NCBI GenBank assembly: GCA_021151835.1
Contig: JAGKWO010000001.1
Span: forward strand, 62,001-126,000
From: Gammaproteobacteria bacterium
Lineage (GTDB): Bacteria; Pseudomonadota; Gammaproteobacteria; Pseudomonadales; Cellvibrionaceae
DNA length: 64,000 nucleotides
Reading direction: 5' to 3'
Part shown: positions 9,229 through 17,144 of the stretch, piece by piece
How the letters are laid out: each line of letters opens with the position of its first letter
Position numbering within the stretch: the stretch's first letter is position 1
Position numbers and translations under genes: made by a program
Notes under the pieces: generated by a model
Seen by the model: only the letters and a program-made list of their open reading frames with translations
What the model was told of the DNA's origin: nothing
The model's database searches: none

Positions 9229-9281
9229 AATCCTGAACCTGTTAGTCCTTATAATCCTGGCCAGGTTGTTAATCCTGAACC
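9229..9281. repeat. short direct repeats around the rhodanese stop
   Basis: AATCCTGAACC occurs at 9229-9239 and again at 9271-9281, with a partial copy AATCCTGGCC at 9253-9262. The last copy overlaps the rhodanese stop codon. This may be chance or a small intercistronic structure between the rhodanese and acetyltransferase genes. Confidence 0.4.
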
Positions 9282-9790
9282 CAGGGCAATCCGCGCTGGC
9301 GCCAACCGCTTACAGCACCACGTTGTTGACGCTCATCAAGATCCCCTTCAAAACCTTCACGCACATTGAATACGCGGGTAAAACCAGCGTTTGTGGCCGC
9401 CGTTGCGGCGGCGGCAGAACGCTTGCCACTCCGGCATAAAAAGAGAATGACTGCATCCTTGGGCAATTTATTCTCCAGTTCACGCAGGAAGCGCGGGTTT
9501 TTGATCAATGCCGGACCGGTCTGCCAGGCGATATGAAGGGTATTGGGAACATGGCCAACAAACTTGCGCTCTTCAGCCGTCCGCACATCAATCAAATGCG
9601 CCTGTCCACCGACAAACAATTTCCATGCCTCTTCTGGCAAAACACCGCCGGCATAGGAAAGACCTGCGGCCTGTGCTTCCTGAGTGGCATTAAGCAATAA
9701 CTCGGGTAACTCCTGAGCAACAGCTGGTGATGCGTTTTGAGCGGCAACTGCTGAGTTATCGGCAGCAGCATTTAGTTGGATTACTGTCAT
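9269..9790 (-). CDS. rhodanese-like sulfurtransferase, first gene of the encapsulin operon
   Basis: A single-domain rhodanese of 173 residues. The active-site loop is CRSGKRS with the persulfide-carrying cysteine at C119. The N-terminal 35 residues are Ala/Gln-rich and outside the fold. The domain runs from about residue 47 (GGVLPEEAWKLFVGG) to PWVQD at the end. It would carry sulfane sulfur between a donor and an acceptor, plausibly moving persulfide sulfur to or from the nanocompartment; this partner role is inferred from position only. GAGGAG precedes the ATG by 6 nt. The operon promoter should be in 9791-10068. There is no signal peptide, so it acts in the cytoplasm. Confidence 0.9.
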   Translation of the reverse strand: MTVIQLNAAADNSAVAAQNASPAVAQELPELLLNATQEAQAAGLSYAGGVLPEEAWKLFVGGQAHLIDVRTAEERKFVGHVPNTLHIAWQTGPALIKNPRFLRELENKLPKDAVILFLCRSGKRSAAAATAATNAGFTRVFNVREGFEGDLDERQQRGAVSGWRQRGLPWVQD

Positions 9791-10068
9791 AGTTTCTCCT
9801 CAACAAAGTGTCTGTTTTCAAACACTTTCAGTGGCGCAGATCGTGATTACACAATCCGATCAACGAATGTTGAGGTCACTATAGTGACGGCTATAACCAA
9901 TGGGAAAGAATATATCTCTATATCCTTATAATCAGAGTTATAAATAACAAGCTGTCGATAAAACCAAACCATAGGCTGTTATAAGCTAGGAATATTTAAT
10001 TCTTTTATAAAATTTTTTTGCCTCATTATGATGCGTGCCTGGATAGATTTTATTGCAAGGCTGACGCT
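9791..10068. promoter_or_regulatory. divergent promoter region of the encapsulin operon
   Basis: An A/T-rich region between the rhodanese gene (minus strand) and the EAL-like gene (plus strand). It contains a perfect 14-bp palindrome, GTCACTATAGTGAC, at 9875-9888, 85 nt before the rhodanese start. Several TATAA-like and ATATCT-like blocks lie at 9905-9950. The palindrome is a good candidate operator for a dimeric regulator such as the XRE protein of the operon. I could not fix -35/-10 elements. Confidence 0.5.
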
Positions 10069-10902
10069 ATGCCCCTCACCGAATTAATGAATTATTTTAA
10101 CGACCAATTACAAACCCAGGCACGCCTGCGCGAACTGCCAAAAACCGGCTTTTATAAAGCCGACAATCAATATTGGGCGCGTTTTGGCAATCTGATTCTG
10201 GGCAGTCAATTTGCAGAAATATTAGCGGCAAAAGATGACCAATTAATTGGCCATTACGCCGATTTATTTGTACGTTCAAGTACCGGCAATTTATTAAATA
10301 TTGACGATATTGTGAATGCGCTGGAAGACAAGGAAGAAGTCGTTCATTTGGACCGTTTGGTTAGAACACTCCACTCGCTCAATTACTTGCAACAACATGA
10401 TGGCTTTAAAGGTTTGTTGGCCTTGCGTGTGCAGGCCCGCCATATTTTAAGTGTGGCCAATGAACACGGTAAAGCATTTGAAAAAATCCTGAGCGATTGC
10501 GGGCTTGGGCCCGAGCGTGTGGTGTTGCACACCAAACTGGTTGATGCGGCCAGCTTGCCCCATTTCCAGCAAGCACTGACCAATTATCGCGAACGCCAAT
10601 ACCGTATTGGAGTGAGTTTGCACGAATTAAATGATTGGGAATTATTGCGGCAATTTGATTTACAACCGGATTATATTTTTTCCAGTCCGGCCTTGGTCCA
10701 GCAGTTGATTGAGCAACCACATTACCCATTGGGCTCAACACGGATCCTGGTAGCGCCGGAAAAAGATTTTAGCCAGCATAAACTGGTGCAATTAGCGAAC
10801 ACACGCTTTGAAGGTTATGTACAATTGCCGGCAACGAGCAACCAAACCATTTTTAACAGTATCGATTCATCAACCGATGATTCGCAACGTTTAGCCAGTT
10901 AA
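10069..10902 (+). CDS. EAL-domain-like protein lacking the catalytic motifs
   Basis: The 277-residue protein resembles the EAL phosphodiesterase fold in its middle part (LDRLVRTLHSLNYLQ, then LLALRVQARHIL, then GPERVVLHTKL). The EAL signature and the metal- and c-di-GMP-binding acidic residues cannot be found. It should therefore not hydrolyse c-di-GMP, and may act by binding a nucleotide or a protein. The ATG at 10069 is preferred over a TTG 17 codons upstream because an AAGG lies before it and alignment with the family starts there. It diverges from the encapsulin operon, and the amidotransferase gene follows after 42 nt, probably co-transcribed. The fold assignment is moderately certain; the function is unknown. 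Confidence 0.6.
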   Translation: MPLTELMNYFNDQLQTQARLRELPKTGFYKADNQYWARFGNLILGSQFAEILAAKDDQLIGHYADLFVRSSTGNLLNIDDIVNALEDKEEVVHLDRLVRTLHSLNYLQQHDGFKGLLALRVQARHILSVANEHGKAFEKILSDCGLGPERVVLHTKLVDAASLPHFQQALTNYRERQYRIGVSLHELNDWELLRQFDLQPDYIFSSPALVQQLIEQPHYPLGSTRILVAPEKDFSQHKLVQLANTRFEGYVQLPATSNQTIFNSIDSSTDDSQRLAS

Positions 10903-10944
10903 CACCCCCTGATTGCATGGGCAGAGGACATTGGAACAATTGCT

Positions 10945-11730
10945 ATGTGCCAGTTATTAGGAATGAGTTGTAAGCAACCGGCAAGTATTGGTTTCTCCTT
11001 TGAAGGTTTTCGCGCACGCGGCGGACTCACGGATGAACACAAAGATGGCTGGGGTATCGCTTATTATCGCGATCAACAAGCGCAGGTAATTCTGGATGAA
11101 TCACCTGCGGCTGAATCACACCTGGCAGAAGCCATCCAAAAAAATGGCTTGAAATCCAAAACGATTATTGCGCACATCCGCAAAGCAACCGTGGGTGAAG
11201 TCAAGCTTAATAATTGCCATCCATTCCAACGTAATTTGTGGGGCAGCGATTGGTTGTTTTGCCACAATGGCGATCTGAAAGGATTTAATCCATTTCTGGA
11301 CGATGAATTCCAACCCGAAGGCGACACTGATAGCGAACAGGCATTTTGTTATTTATTGCAACAGCTGAAACGCCATGTACCCGGTGGCATTAATAACACC
11401 ACCAGCTTATTCCAGTGGTTGAATCATTTCAGTGAAACGATTGCAGCGTTCGGAACTTTCAACATTATTTTGTCCAATGGCGAATGGCTGTATAGCTATT
11501 GCTCGACACACCTGGCTTATGTGGAGCGCAAGTTTCCGTTCAGCAAGGTGACGCTGATTGATCGCGAAATATCGCTGGATTTGAGCGAGCACAATAGCCA
11601 TGAAGATCAGATGATTGTGATCGCGACCAAACCGTTAACCGCCAATGAAGACTGGAAAGTATTTCAACGGGGCGAAGCGCGTTTGTTTAAAGACGGGGAA
11701 TTGCACCTGGAGCGATTAAGCGGAGAATAA
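10945..11730 (+). CDS. class II glutamine amidotransferase domain protein (YafJ-like)
   Basis: An N-terminal nucleophile amidotransferase of 261 residues with the nucleophile Cys directly after the initiator Met (MCQLLGMSC). Other family marks are DGWGIAYY, HIRKATVG and FCHNGDL, which form the glutamine-binding pocket. There is no synthase domain, as in the YafJ group, so the acceptor of the ammonia or the true hydrolysed substrate is unknown. It is probably translated from the same mRNA as the EAL-like gene upstream. A hairpin overlapping the stop codon may end the transcript. Confidence 0.88.
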   Translation: MCQLLGMSCKQPASIGFSFEGFRARGGLTDEHKDGWGIAYYRDQQAQVILDESPAAESHLAEAIQKNGLKSKTIIAHIRKATVGEVKLNNCHPFQRNLWGSDWLFCHNGDLKGFNPFLDDEFQPEGDTDSEQAFCYLLQQLKRHVPGGINNTTSLFQWLNHFSETIAAFGTFNIILSNGEWLYSYCSTHLAYVERKFPFSKVTLIDREISLDLSEHNSHEDQMIVIATKPLTANEDWKVFQRGEARLFKDGELHLERLSGE

Positions 11731-11741
11731 TAGCTCCGCTT
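11718..11741. terminator. hairpin overlapping the amidotransferase stop codon
   Basis: AAGCGGAG at 11718-11725 pairs perfectly with CTCCGCTT at 11734-11741 and is followed by a short T-rich stretch (TTCATTTTG). It can serve the amidotransferase gene, and possibly the convergent cytochrome b gene on the other strand. Confidence 0.6.
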
Positions 11742-11815
11742 TCATTTTGTTCGGCTCAATTGGGATGTACAGAAAAATTCAATCACACCCGACAATTAGG
11801 AAAATTGCCAGATCT

Positions 11816-12568
11816 TCAATACCCTAAATCCAGCACGGCTTCAGGTGCGGTAACAATTACTAACGCCAGCACAGCAGAAACCAGCACAATTAAAAATAAT
11901 GCCAACCAGATTTTGGAGGATTCTATTGAACGCGCACCTTCAAAACCGTGGCGAGGTTTTTTACCGGTAATCATTGCCTTGATCAAATTCTCGCGCTTAA
12001 CAAAAACATAGAAAAGCACTGCACCAACATGCACGCCCACAGCGGCAAGAATCCAGTAAAACAATTCTTTATGAATTCCAGTGAGCCTTAAACTCAATTC
12101 ATTACTGATGTACCCGTACAACGGGCCTACATTAAAAATTTCATCATTGGCAAACAAGCCAGTCACTGCCTGGATTAACATCACCGTCAATAATAGCAAC
12201 ACCATCAAGGCACCCAGAGGGTTATGCCCGGGGTAGGATTTGGCTTTATTCGTGGCCAAATGTTTGGCGTAACGCAAGCTTTCGAGTGGATGACGAACAA
12301 AGTTGGCAAACTGTGCGTGGTGCGTACCAAAAATACCCCACAGGATACGAAAGCCCACCAATATCACCACAAAATAACCCGACCACAGGTGATAGGTAAA
12401 ATAACTCACACCCGCCCAATTGCTTACATAAGCAACAATAAAAGAAGTCACTAATAACCAGTGAAATACGCGCGTGGGTAAATCCCAAACATGTAAATGC
12501 GGGTTTGTGGATACAGCGGGAGTTTCAACCTCCAGCCCTTGGGTAGGTTCAATAAACTGATCGGACAT
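11816..12568 (-). CDS. cytochrome b561-type membrane protein
   Basis: A four-to-five-helix inner-membrane cytochrome b of 250 residues. The usual opening is HVWDLPTRVFHWLLVTSF, with a haem-ligand His in the first helix. Further helices include YHLWSGYFVVILVGFRILWG, the segment around MVLLLLTVMLIQAVTGLF, and GIHKELFYWILAAVGVHVG with another His pair. It should pass electrons between the quinone pool and a periplasmic c-type cytochrome. The gene just upstream on the same strand encodes such a partner, a cytochrome c'. A stem-loop sits between them. The start is the ATG at 12568 rather than one three codons earlier; the difference is minor. Confidence 0.88.
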   Translation of the reverse strand: MSDQFIEPTQGLEVETPAVSTNPHLHVWDLPTRVFHWLLVTSFIVAYVSNWAGVSYFTYHLWSGYFVVILVGFRILWGIFGTHHAQFANFVRHPLESLRYAKHLATNKAKSYPGHNPLGALMVLLLLTVMLIQAVTGLFANDEIFNVGPLYGYISNELSLRLTGIHKELFYWILAAVGVHVGAVLFYVFVKRENLIKAMITGKKPRHGFEGARSIESSKIWLALFLIVLVSAVLALVIVTAPEAVLDLGY

Positions 12569-12599
12569 AATAAACACTGCGCAGTGGCGGGATTAACGG

Positions 12600-12633
12600 A
12601 TATCGCCACCGGCAGTAATGCCGGTGGCGATAT
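12600..12633 (-). promoter_or_regulatory. intercistronic stem-loop between cytochrome c' and cytochrome b genes
   Basis: A perfect 15-bp stem (ATATCGCCACCGGCA with its complement) closes a 4-nt loop in the gap between the two cytochrome genes. No T-run follows, so it is more likely to stabilise the upstream cytochrome c' message or partly attenuate read-through than to be a full terminator. Confidence 0.6.
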
Positions 12634-12650
12634 TAATAACAAACAGCGGA

Positions 12651-13160
12651 CTATTTTTCCTTGTACTTGTCGTGACAGCCTTTGCAGCCTTCAGCAACAG
12701 CTTTAGCGGCATTTTTAAAAGCGTCAGACGCAGTAGATTCCTTGGCGGCAACTTGCGCCAGTGTTTTGGAGTTGGCTACAAATTCTTTCAACAACTTGTC
12801 GAAGTCTTCTTTTTTGGTAAAGGCTTCAGCTTTGGTTTTGGTTTGCGGCGCACCTACGTTGGATTCCGCCGGGAAAGTGCCATCCAACAATTCACTTAAA
12901 AAAGCAACGCGCTGTGCACGCTTCACAATTTCAGCTTGATTGTACGGCGCTTTACCTTGCAGTACTTCACCAATAGGTTTGAAGTTATTGGCAATCAACG
13001 TAAATGCTGCCTTGCGCACAGCAATCGCTTGCTTGGCCACATCAGCTGCCGGTGCCGCTTTTGCAGGTTCGTCAGCAGCAAACACGCTGGCACTACCAAC
13101 CATCAGGCAAGCTGCGCCCAGAACTTTTAATGAGGTTACAACTTTGGCTACACGAGTCAT
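12651..13160 (-). CDS. periplasmic cytochrome c' / c556-type (class II cytochrome c)
   Basis: A 169-residue exported protein with a signal peptide ending near GSASVFA. A four-helix-bundle body is followed by a single C-terminal haem site, CKGCHDKYK, as in class II cytochromes c. It would carry electrons in the periplasm or bind small gases such as NO; the sequence does not decide which. The cytochrome b gene lies downstream in the same direction and is likely its redox partner. A related protein with the same layout is encoded at 26640-27053. Confidence 0.88.
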   Translation of the reverse strand: MTRVAKVVTSLKVLGAACLMVGSASVFAADEPAKAAPAADVAKQAIAVRKAAFTLIANNFKPIGEVLQGKAPYNQAEIVKRAQRVAFLSELLDGTFPAESNVGAPQTKTKAEAFTKKEDFDKLLKEFVANSKTLAQVAAKESTASDAFKNAAKAVAEGCKGCHDKYKEK

Positions 13161-13370
13161 TAACGATATTCTCCTAAGATCTATGTCTGTTGATTATTCA
13201 TCAAGCTAACCGGTACGAGTATTTCAATTTGCACACTTGCTGCTTTATTCCACCACACGCGCCATCAATTTGCCGATTTTTCAATCGAACTTTCAACCGA
13301 TTTGCCCATGCTATCCAGCATTTTGCAACGAACGTGCCGTTTAAAAAGCAACAAGTGCACTTATTAAAAT

Positions 13371-13429
13371 TTTTTTATAACACTGATGCAACATTTTATA
13401 AAACCGGTGCAACTTTTTTATAAAAGCGG
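13371..13429. repeat. imperfect tandem direct repeats at the 3' end of the DUF6152 module A
   Basis: Two units of 21-22 nt and a partial third follow one another: T-run + ATAA + ... + TGCAAC at 13371-13392, 13393-13413 and a truncated copy 13414-13429. They run into the stop codon of the gene ending at 13418. Each unit pairs A/T-rich blocks with a TGCAAC core. Confidence 0.6.
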
Positions 13430-14431
13430 AAAAGAGTTGCCTGCACCAATTATCGAACCACCACCAAACCCGCCGTTATTCTCGGTGCAAATTTGTTCAT
13501 AAGGCTCCAGAATTAATTCCTTGCCTTTGTGGTTCGCAATACCCAGTTGGTTATTCCAGCCATCCTCCGCAAAATTTTCCACGCGGCGGGCAGGAATTTC
13601 CAGCGTCCATGGTCGGGTAAAGACTGAGGGGTCCGTATAAGTGGCCGAGTATAAATAGCGCCCTGCCTTGTAATCAAAAATAAAACGTTCCTTAACAATG
13701 GTTTCCGTGCCAGAAAACTCCCCAGTGCGGCCAAACCGGGATTTGGAATTATTGTTTTTTACCTCTACATAAAGGGTATTACCTTCCCAATAACCACGGG
13801 AATCGCCGTTCCATAAGCGGATTTTTTGATCGAGATGGGGCTTGTTACCCTGCTCACTCTTCTTATCACCCTTTTTATAGAGGTGGATAATACGCGAGCC
13901 GGAATCAAACAAAAACACCAGGTAGCCCGGGAATTGGCGAATTTCATACCCGTGCCACATAAATGATTTGGAAGGGCCACCCGGAGCGCAACGCGCCAAC
14001 GGCTCCACATACTCAGGCTTCACCGGATCATTGAAATTTTTCAAATACTCTTGCTGTAAAGCACGGGCCCAGGGTTGGTAGGGGATCTGCCCATCGGCAG
14101 GGTCCACTACCCTGCTCGGCGCACGGGATTCACGCGGCCCAAGTGGCGTACGTGGTGTTTCACCCGGTGTAGCGCCCTGGGGATCGGTAAAGTTGGTATG
14201 GTTGGAAATAGTATTGGACCACTGGCCTTGCACATCCGGCTGGCCATCCGATAACCGCGGTCCGCTCCATTTGCCGGGCTCTACGCGATAAACGGTTTTT
14301 TCCCGCTCGAACTTTGGCAGTTTTGCGCGCTCTGCTTCCCATTCCTCATAATTGGCGAATGCCGGTTGTACTAATAGAGCGGTTACGGTCAACACCGATA
14401 ACAGTTTTACAGTGATTAATTTTTTTTGCAT
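13418..14431 (-). CDS. exported protein of unknown function, module A third gene
   Basis: I cannot assign a function. The 337-residue protein has a signal peptide (ending LVQPAFA). It has a repeated-looking set of blocks: RLSDGQPDVQGQWSNTISNH, DPADGQIPYQPWA, LARCAPGG, WHGYEIRQFPGYLVFLFD, NGDSRGYWEGNTLYVEV and FTRPWTLEIPARR. It is a close paralogue of the protein at 16157-17095. It is also distantly related to the second gene of the same module (shared DSRG.W.G.TL and FTRPW). It probably acts in the periplasm or at the outer membrane. Genes of this type often sit near TonB receptors, as here. The start ATG at 14431 has AGGTG upstream. The 11-nt gap to the preceding gene supports co-transcription. 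Confidence 0.85.
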   Translation of the reverse strand: MQKKLITVKLLSVLTVTALLVQPAFANYEEWEAERAKLPKFEREKTVYRVEPGKWSGPRLSDGQPDVQGQWSNTISNHTNFTDPQGATPGETPRTPLGPRESRAPSRVVDPADGQIPYQPWARALQQEYLKNFNDPVKPEYVEPLARCAPGGPSKSFMWHGYEIRQFPGYLVFLFDSGSRIIHLYKKGDKKSEQGNKPHLDQKIRLWNGDSRGYWEGNTLYVEVKNNNSKSRFGRTGEFSGTETIVKERFIFDYKAGRYLYSATYTDPSVFTRPWTLEIPARRVENFAEDGWNNQLGIANHKGKELILEPYEQICTENNGGFGGGSIIGAGNSFPLL

Positions 14432-14442
14432 GACGACACCTG

Positions 14443-15225
14443 CTACTTAGCTTGCGCTTTGGGCGCGCGCTCAGCTGGATAAGGATAATACTGGTCGTAA
14501 TCCAGTGTGAAACGGTAGTCCTCCACTAACTGGAAATTTTTCTCGCGATGGCGATGCAATATCACGCTGATATTCCACGGGCGGGTAAACACTTTTTCAT
14601 CCTCGATGGTCGCCGTATAGTCGATCGTATTTGCATCGAGGAATTGCCAACGCTCCACAACATGTAACGCATCACTGTGATAATTTCCGGAGCGATCCAG
14701 CCAGGTTTCATCATTAAAATGTTTTACATCGACAACCAGTGTGTCACCGTCCCATTGTCCACGCGAATCACCTAACCACCAATCATTAGGGTCCTGTGGA
14801 TGGCCGGTACCATTGGTATGGATGGTGCGCACTGAATGGCCAAATTGATGGATCAGGGTTATATCGCGCGCGCGCTGGAAAATCTGGAAAGGTTCCGGAT
14901 AATAAATGCCACGCGGTACCCCCAGCGTCCAACCTTTTAAGCGCGGGTCAGCGTTAAAACGATTGTCAAAATTTTGCTTGCGTTTGGCTAAGGCCTCTGG
15001 CTTGTAAGGAATTTCACCGCCCTCCACTACCCCCGGGCCAGGCGGCGCATCAATGCGGGGCGAATGGGGTTCAAGGTCGTAATCGGCAGCACTGGTGGTT
15101 TGCCAAATGCCGGAAAAATCCGGCTTACCATTTAACCGGGGAATTTTTTCTGCTGCCTGGCTTTGCCAGCAAAAGGAAATCAGGGAGGCCAGGGATAAAA
15201 TCCCGATAAACTTTTTCAAATTCAT
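14443..15225 (-). CDS. exported protein of unknown function, module A second gene
   Basis: An exported 260-residue protein with signal peptide MNLKKFIGILSLASLISFCW and no assignable function. Conserved blocks are RLNGKPDFSGIWQTTSAADY, PPGPGVVEGGEIPYKPEA, GVPRGIYYPEPFQIFQ, HQFGHSVRTIHTN and NDWWLGDSRGQWDGDTLVV. It is a strong paralogue of the lipoprotein at 17145-17990, but lacks its lipobox. The ATG at 15225 begins the signal peptide; a TTG four codons earlier is an alternative with GAGG too close. It sits between the DUF6152 gene and the larger unknown, all in one direction. Confidence 0.85.
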   Translation of the reverse strand: MNLKKFIGILSLASLISFCWQSQAAEKIPRLNGKPDFSGIWQTTSAADYDLEPHSPRIDAPPGPGVVEGGEIPYKPEALAKRKQNFDNRFNADPRLKGWTLGVPRGIYYPEPFQIFQRARDITLIHQFGHSVRTIHTNGTGHPQDPNDWWLGDSRGQWDGDTLVVDVKHFNDETWLDRSGNYHSDALHVVERWQFLDANTIDYTATIEDEKVFTRPWNISVILHRHREKNFQLVEDYRFTLDYDQYYPYPAERAPKAQAK

Positions 15226-15304
15226 TGATCTGTGCAAACCTCAGTAATAGAAATTATTTAACAAAACGCGTTAGCAAAACAGCGGCGGCAAATGCACAAT
15301 AAAA

Positions 15305-15736
15305 TTAATTCGTCGCCCGTGGCGGAGTCGTTGGTGCATCTTGCGCACCACCGGTTTGGAACACCTTGCCATCCGGCAAAGTAATGCTGGTGGAATAACC
15401 AAAACTCTGGCCGTCTTTAGCTAAATAACCTTTCACCGTGACTTCTGTGCCCGCAGGTAAAGTGGCCTTGGTCAGGCCTTTTTGTTTCAGGGCAAACGGC
15501 GATCCAAATTCAAATCCCCAATTGGTCACGGTGCCATCTGCATTCTTCACATCCACATACACCCAACTGTGGGGATTTACCCATTTACCTTTGGTTACAA
15601 CACCTTTTAATTCAAAGGGCTTTTGTGCATCAAATTCCGCAGAAAATGCATGGTGTGCAACAACCGGAATCGCCATCGGCACAATGGCTATAGCCATCAC
15701 CCCGGAGATAAATGATTTTTTTACAACAGTTAACAT
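15305..15736 (-). CDS. DUF6152 family exported protein, module A first gene
   Basis: A 143-residue protein with a signal peptide and the DUF6152 hallmark: HHAFSAEFDAQKPFELKG, then VNPHSWVYVDV, WGFEFGSPFALKQKGLTK and the TV.GY.AKDG block. The predicted fold is a small beta-rich domain. The function is unknown. Clusters of His near the mature N-terminus (AHHAFSAEFD) suggest possible metal or ligand binding, which is speculation. The start at 15736 has GGGGAA upstream; the open frame begins 7 codons earlier at a TTG. It heads module A and is 70% or so alike by eye to the module B copy at 18081-18539. Confidence 0.85.
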   Translation of the reverse strand: MLTVVKKSFISGVMAIAIVPMAIPVVAHHAFSAEFDAQKPFELKGVVTKGKWVNPHSWVYVDVKNADGTVTNWGFEFGSPFALKQKGLTKATLPAGTEVTVKGYLAKDGQSFGYSTSITLPDGKVFQTGGAQDAPTTPPRATN

Positions 15737-16156
15737 ACTAAATTCCCCGATTAACAACTGTTTAACCTACGGTTAACACCGAAAATGTCACCTGCTGTGC
15801 GCAGAGCAAACGCCAGGCCAACACTTTTTGTTTATTTTTGTACTTCAGTGTTTAAATACAAACTGACTAAAAATCAGCAAAGAAATGGAAAGAATTTGCG
15901 TGTAAAACGGAATTAGCGAGATGAATTTTCAACAAGAGCAGTAATTTTTAATGCGGGGTATGAACAAAAATTCAGGGAGGTGCAAAAGCCAAAATGTTTA
16001 ATTAAGTACACTTGCCTTAAAAAAACCACCAAGTGGTTAAATATAAACAGAAAAAGTTATCAATCAGATCGCCATTACCAGCCAGAAATAAAAAGGCCAG
16101 CGTAAGCTGGCCAATAAAATTCACTACAAATAACAGGAATTTGTTATGCAAAACGA
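15737..16156. other. intergenic region between the two DUF6152 modules
   Basis: This A/T-rich region holds the promoter of module A and the terminator of module B (16089-16112). A perfect small inverted repeat, AACCAC-CAA-GTGGTT, is at 16024-16038. No coding sequence is evident. Confidence 0.5.
16089..16112 (-). terminator. intrinsic terminator of module B
   Basis: On the minus strand GGCCAGC-TTAC-GCTGGCC is followed by TTTTTAT. It lies 45 nt after the stop of the last module B gene and before module A. Confidence 0.9.
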
Positions 16157-17095
16157 TTACTTTGCAGTAATACCAAATGCACCGTTATTTTCTGCACAAA
16201 TACGCTCGTAGTGTTCCAGTATTAATTCGCTACCAGCGTGTGTGGCAGGCTCCACTTCGAAGTGCCAGCCGTTAGGAGTATCTTTTTCGGTATAGCGTTT
16301 AGCGGGAATAGTTACTGTAAACGGACGGGTATAGACGGTAGGGTCAGTAATGGTGGCGACATAATTGTAACGAGTACGATCACTGTTAAAGATATAACGC
16401 TCCTCGATAGTTCCGTTCTCGCTAATAAATTCGCCCGAACGACCAAACAACGCTTTACCATTATGATTGCGGACACTCACCACCAAGGTGTTGCCTTCCC
16501 AATGCCCGCGCGAATCGCCATTCCATAATTTAATATTTTCCGGCAATGGCGCTTTGTTATCCAAATGGATAATGCGCGTGCCTGAATTAAATTGAAATAA
16601 CACATAACCCGGATACTGGCTGATCTCATAACCATGCCAATAAAGGGATTTGGGCACCCCACCCGGCGCGCAACGCGCCAGTGGCTCGATGTATTCCTGC
16701 TTAACAGGGTTGTGGAAACCCACCTGGAATTCCTTAACTTTTTCCAATGCCCACGGCTGCAATGGAACCTGTCCATCCGCAGGATCGCTCACCCGGCTGG
16801 GTGCGCGGTTTTCACGTGGCCCCTGGTCAGCAGGACGCGGATTGGGATCATTCGGAATTCCCCCTTGCGGATCGGTAAAATTATTATGGTTGGCAATAGT
16901 ATTGGACCAATGGCCTTGTACATCCGGTTGGCCGTCAGCCAAACGTGGGCCAGTCCACTCACCGGATTTAATTTCCGGAAAACTTTTCTCGATTGGAATA
17001 CCACCCTGCGCAAAACTGACCGCAGACAAGCCCGTTAATATCACTGCCAATGCTGTTTTTCGTACCGAAAAAAATCGTGTTGCTAGTTGTTTCAT
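16157..17095 (-). CDS. exported protein of unknown function, module B third gene
   Basis: A 312-residue paralogue of the protein at 13418-14431, sharing SGEWTGPRLADGQPDVQGHW, NRAPSRVSDPADGQVPLQPW, LARCAPGGVPKSLYWHGYE, NGDSRGHWEGNTLVVSV and YTRPFTVTIPAKR. The signal peptide ends at AVSFAQ. The start is the ATG at 17095 with GAGG 6 nt upstream. An open frame continues another 39 codons upstream into the preceding gene, without signal peptide support. No known function; it is presumably periplasmic. It is last in module B and followed by a clear terminator. Confidence 0.85.
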   Translation of the reverse strand: MKQLATRFFSVRKTALAVILTGLSAVSFAQGGIPIEKSFPEIKSGEWTGPRLADGQPDVQGHWSNTIANHNNFTDPQGGIPNDPNPRPADQGPRENRAPSRVSDPADGQVPLQPWALEKVKEFQVGFHNPVKQEYIEPLARCAPGGVPKSLYWHGYEISQYPGYVLFQFNSGTRIIHLDNKAPLPENIKLWNGDSRGHWEGNTLVVSVRNHNGKALFGRSGEFISENGTIEERYIFNSDRTRYNYVATITDPTVYTRPFTVTIPAKRYTEKDTPNGWHFEVEPATHAGSELILEHYERICAENNGAFGITAK

Positions 17096-17144
17096 ATAAA
17101 GCCTCGTAAATATCCGAGTTGTATTTAAGCGCACTGCATGAGTA

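Noticed and set aside
9791..10068. CysB-type binding sites in the operon promoter
   Set aside because: TATAA-like blocks are present, but I could not match a defined consensus, so no regulator is named.
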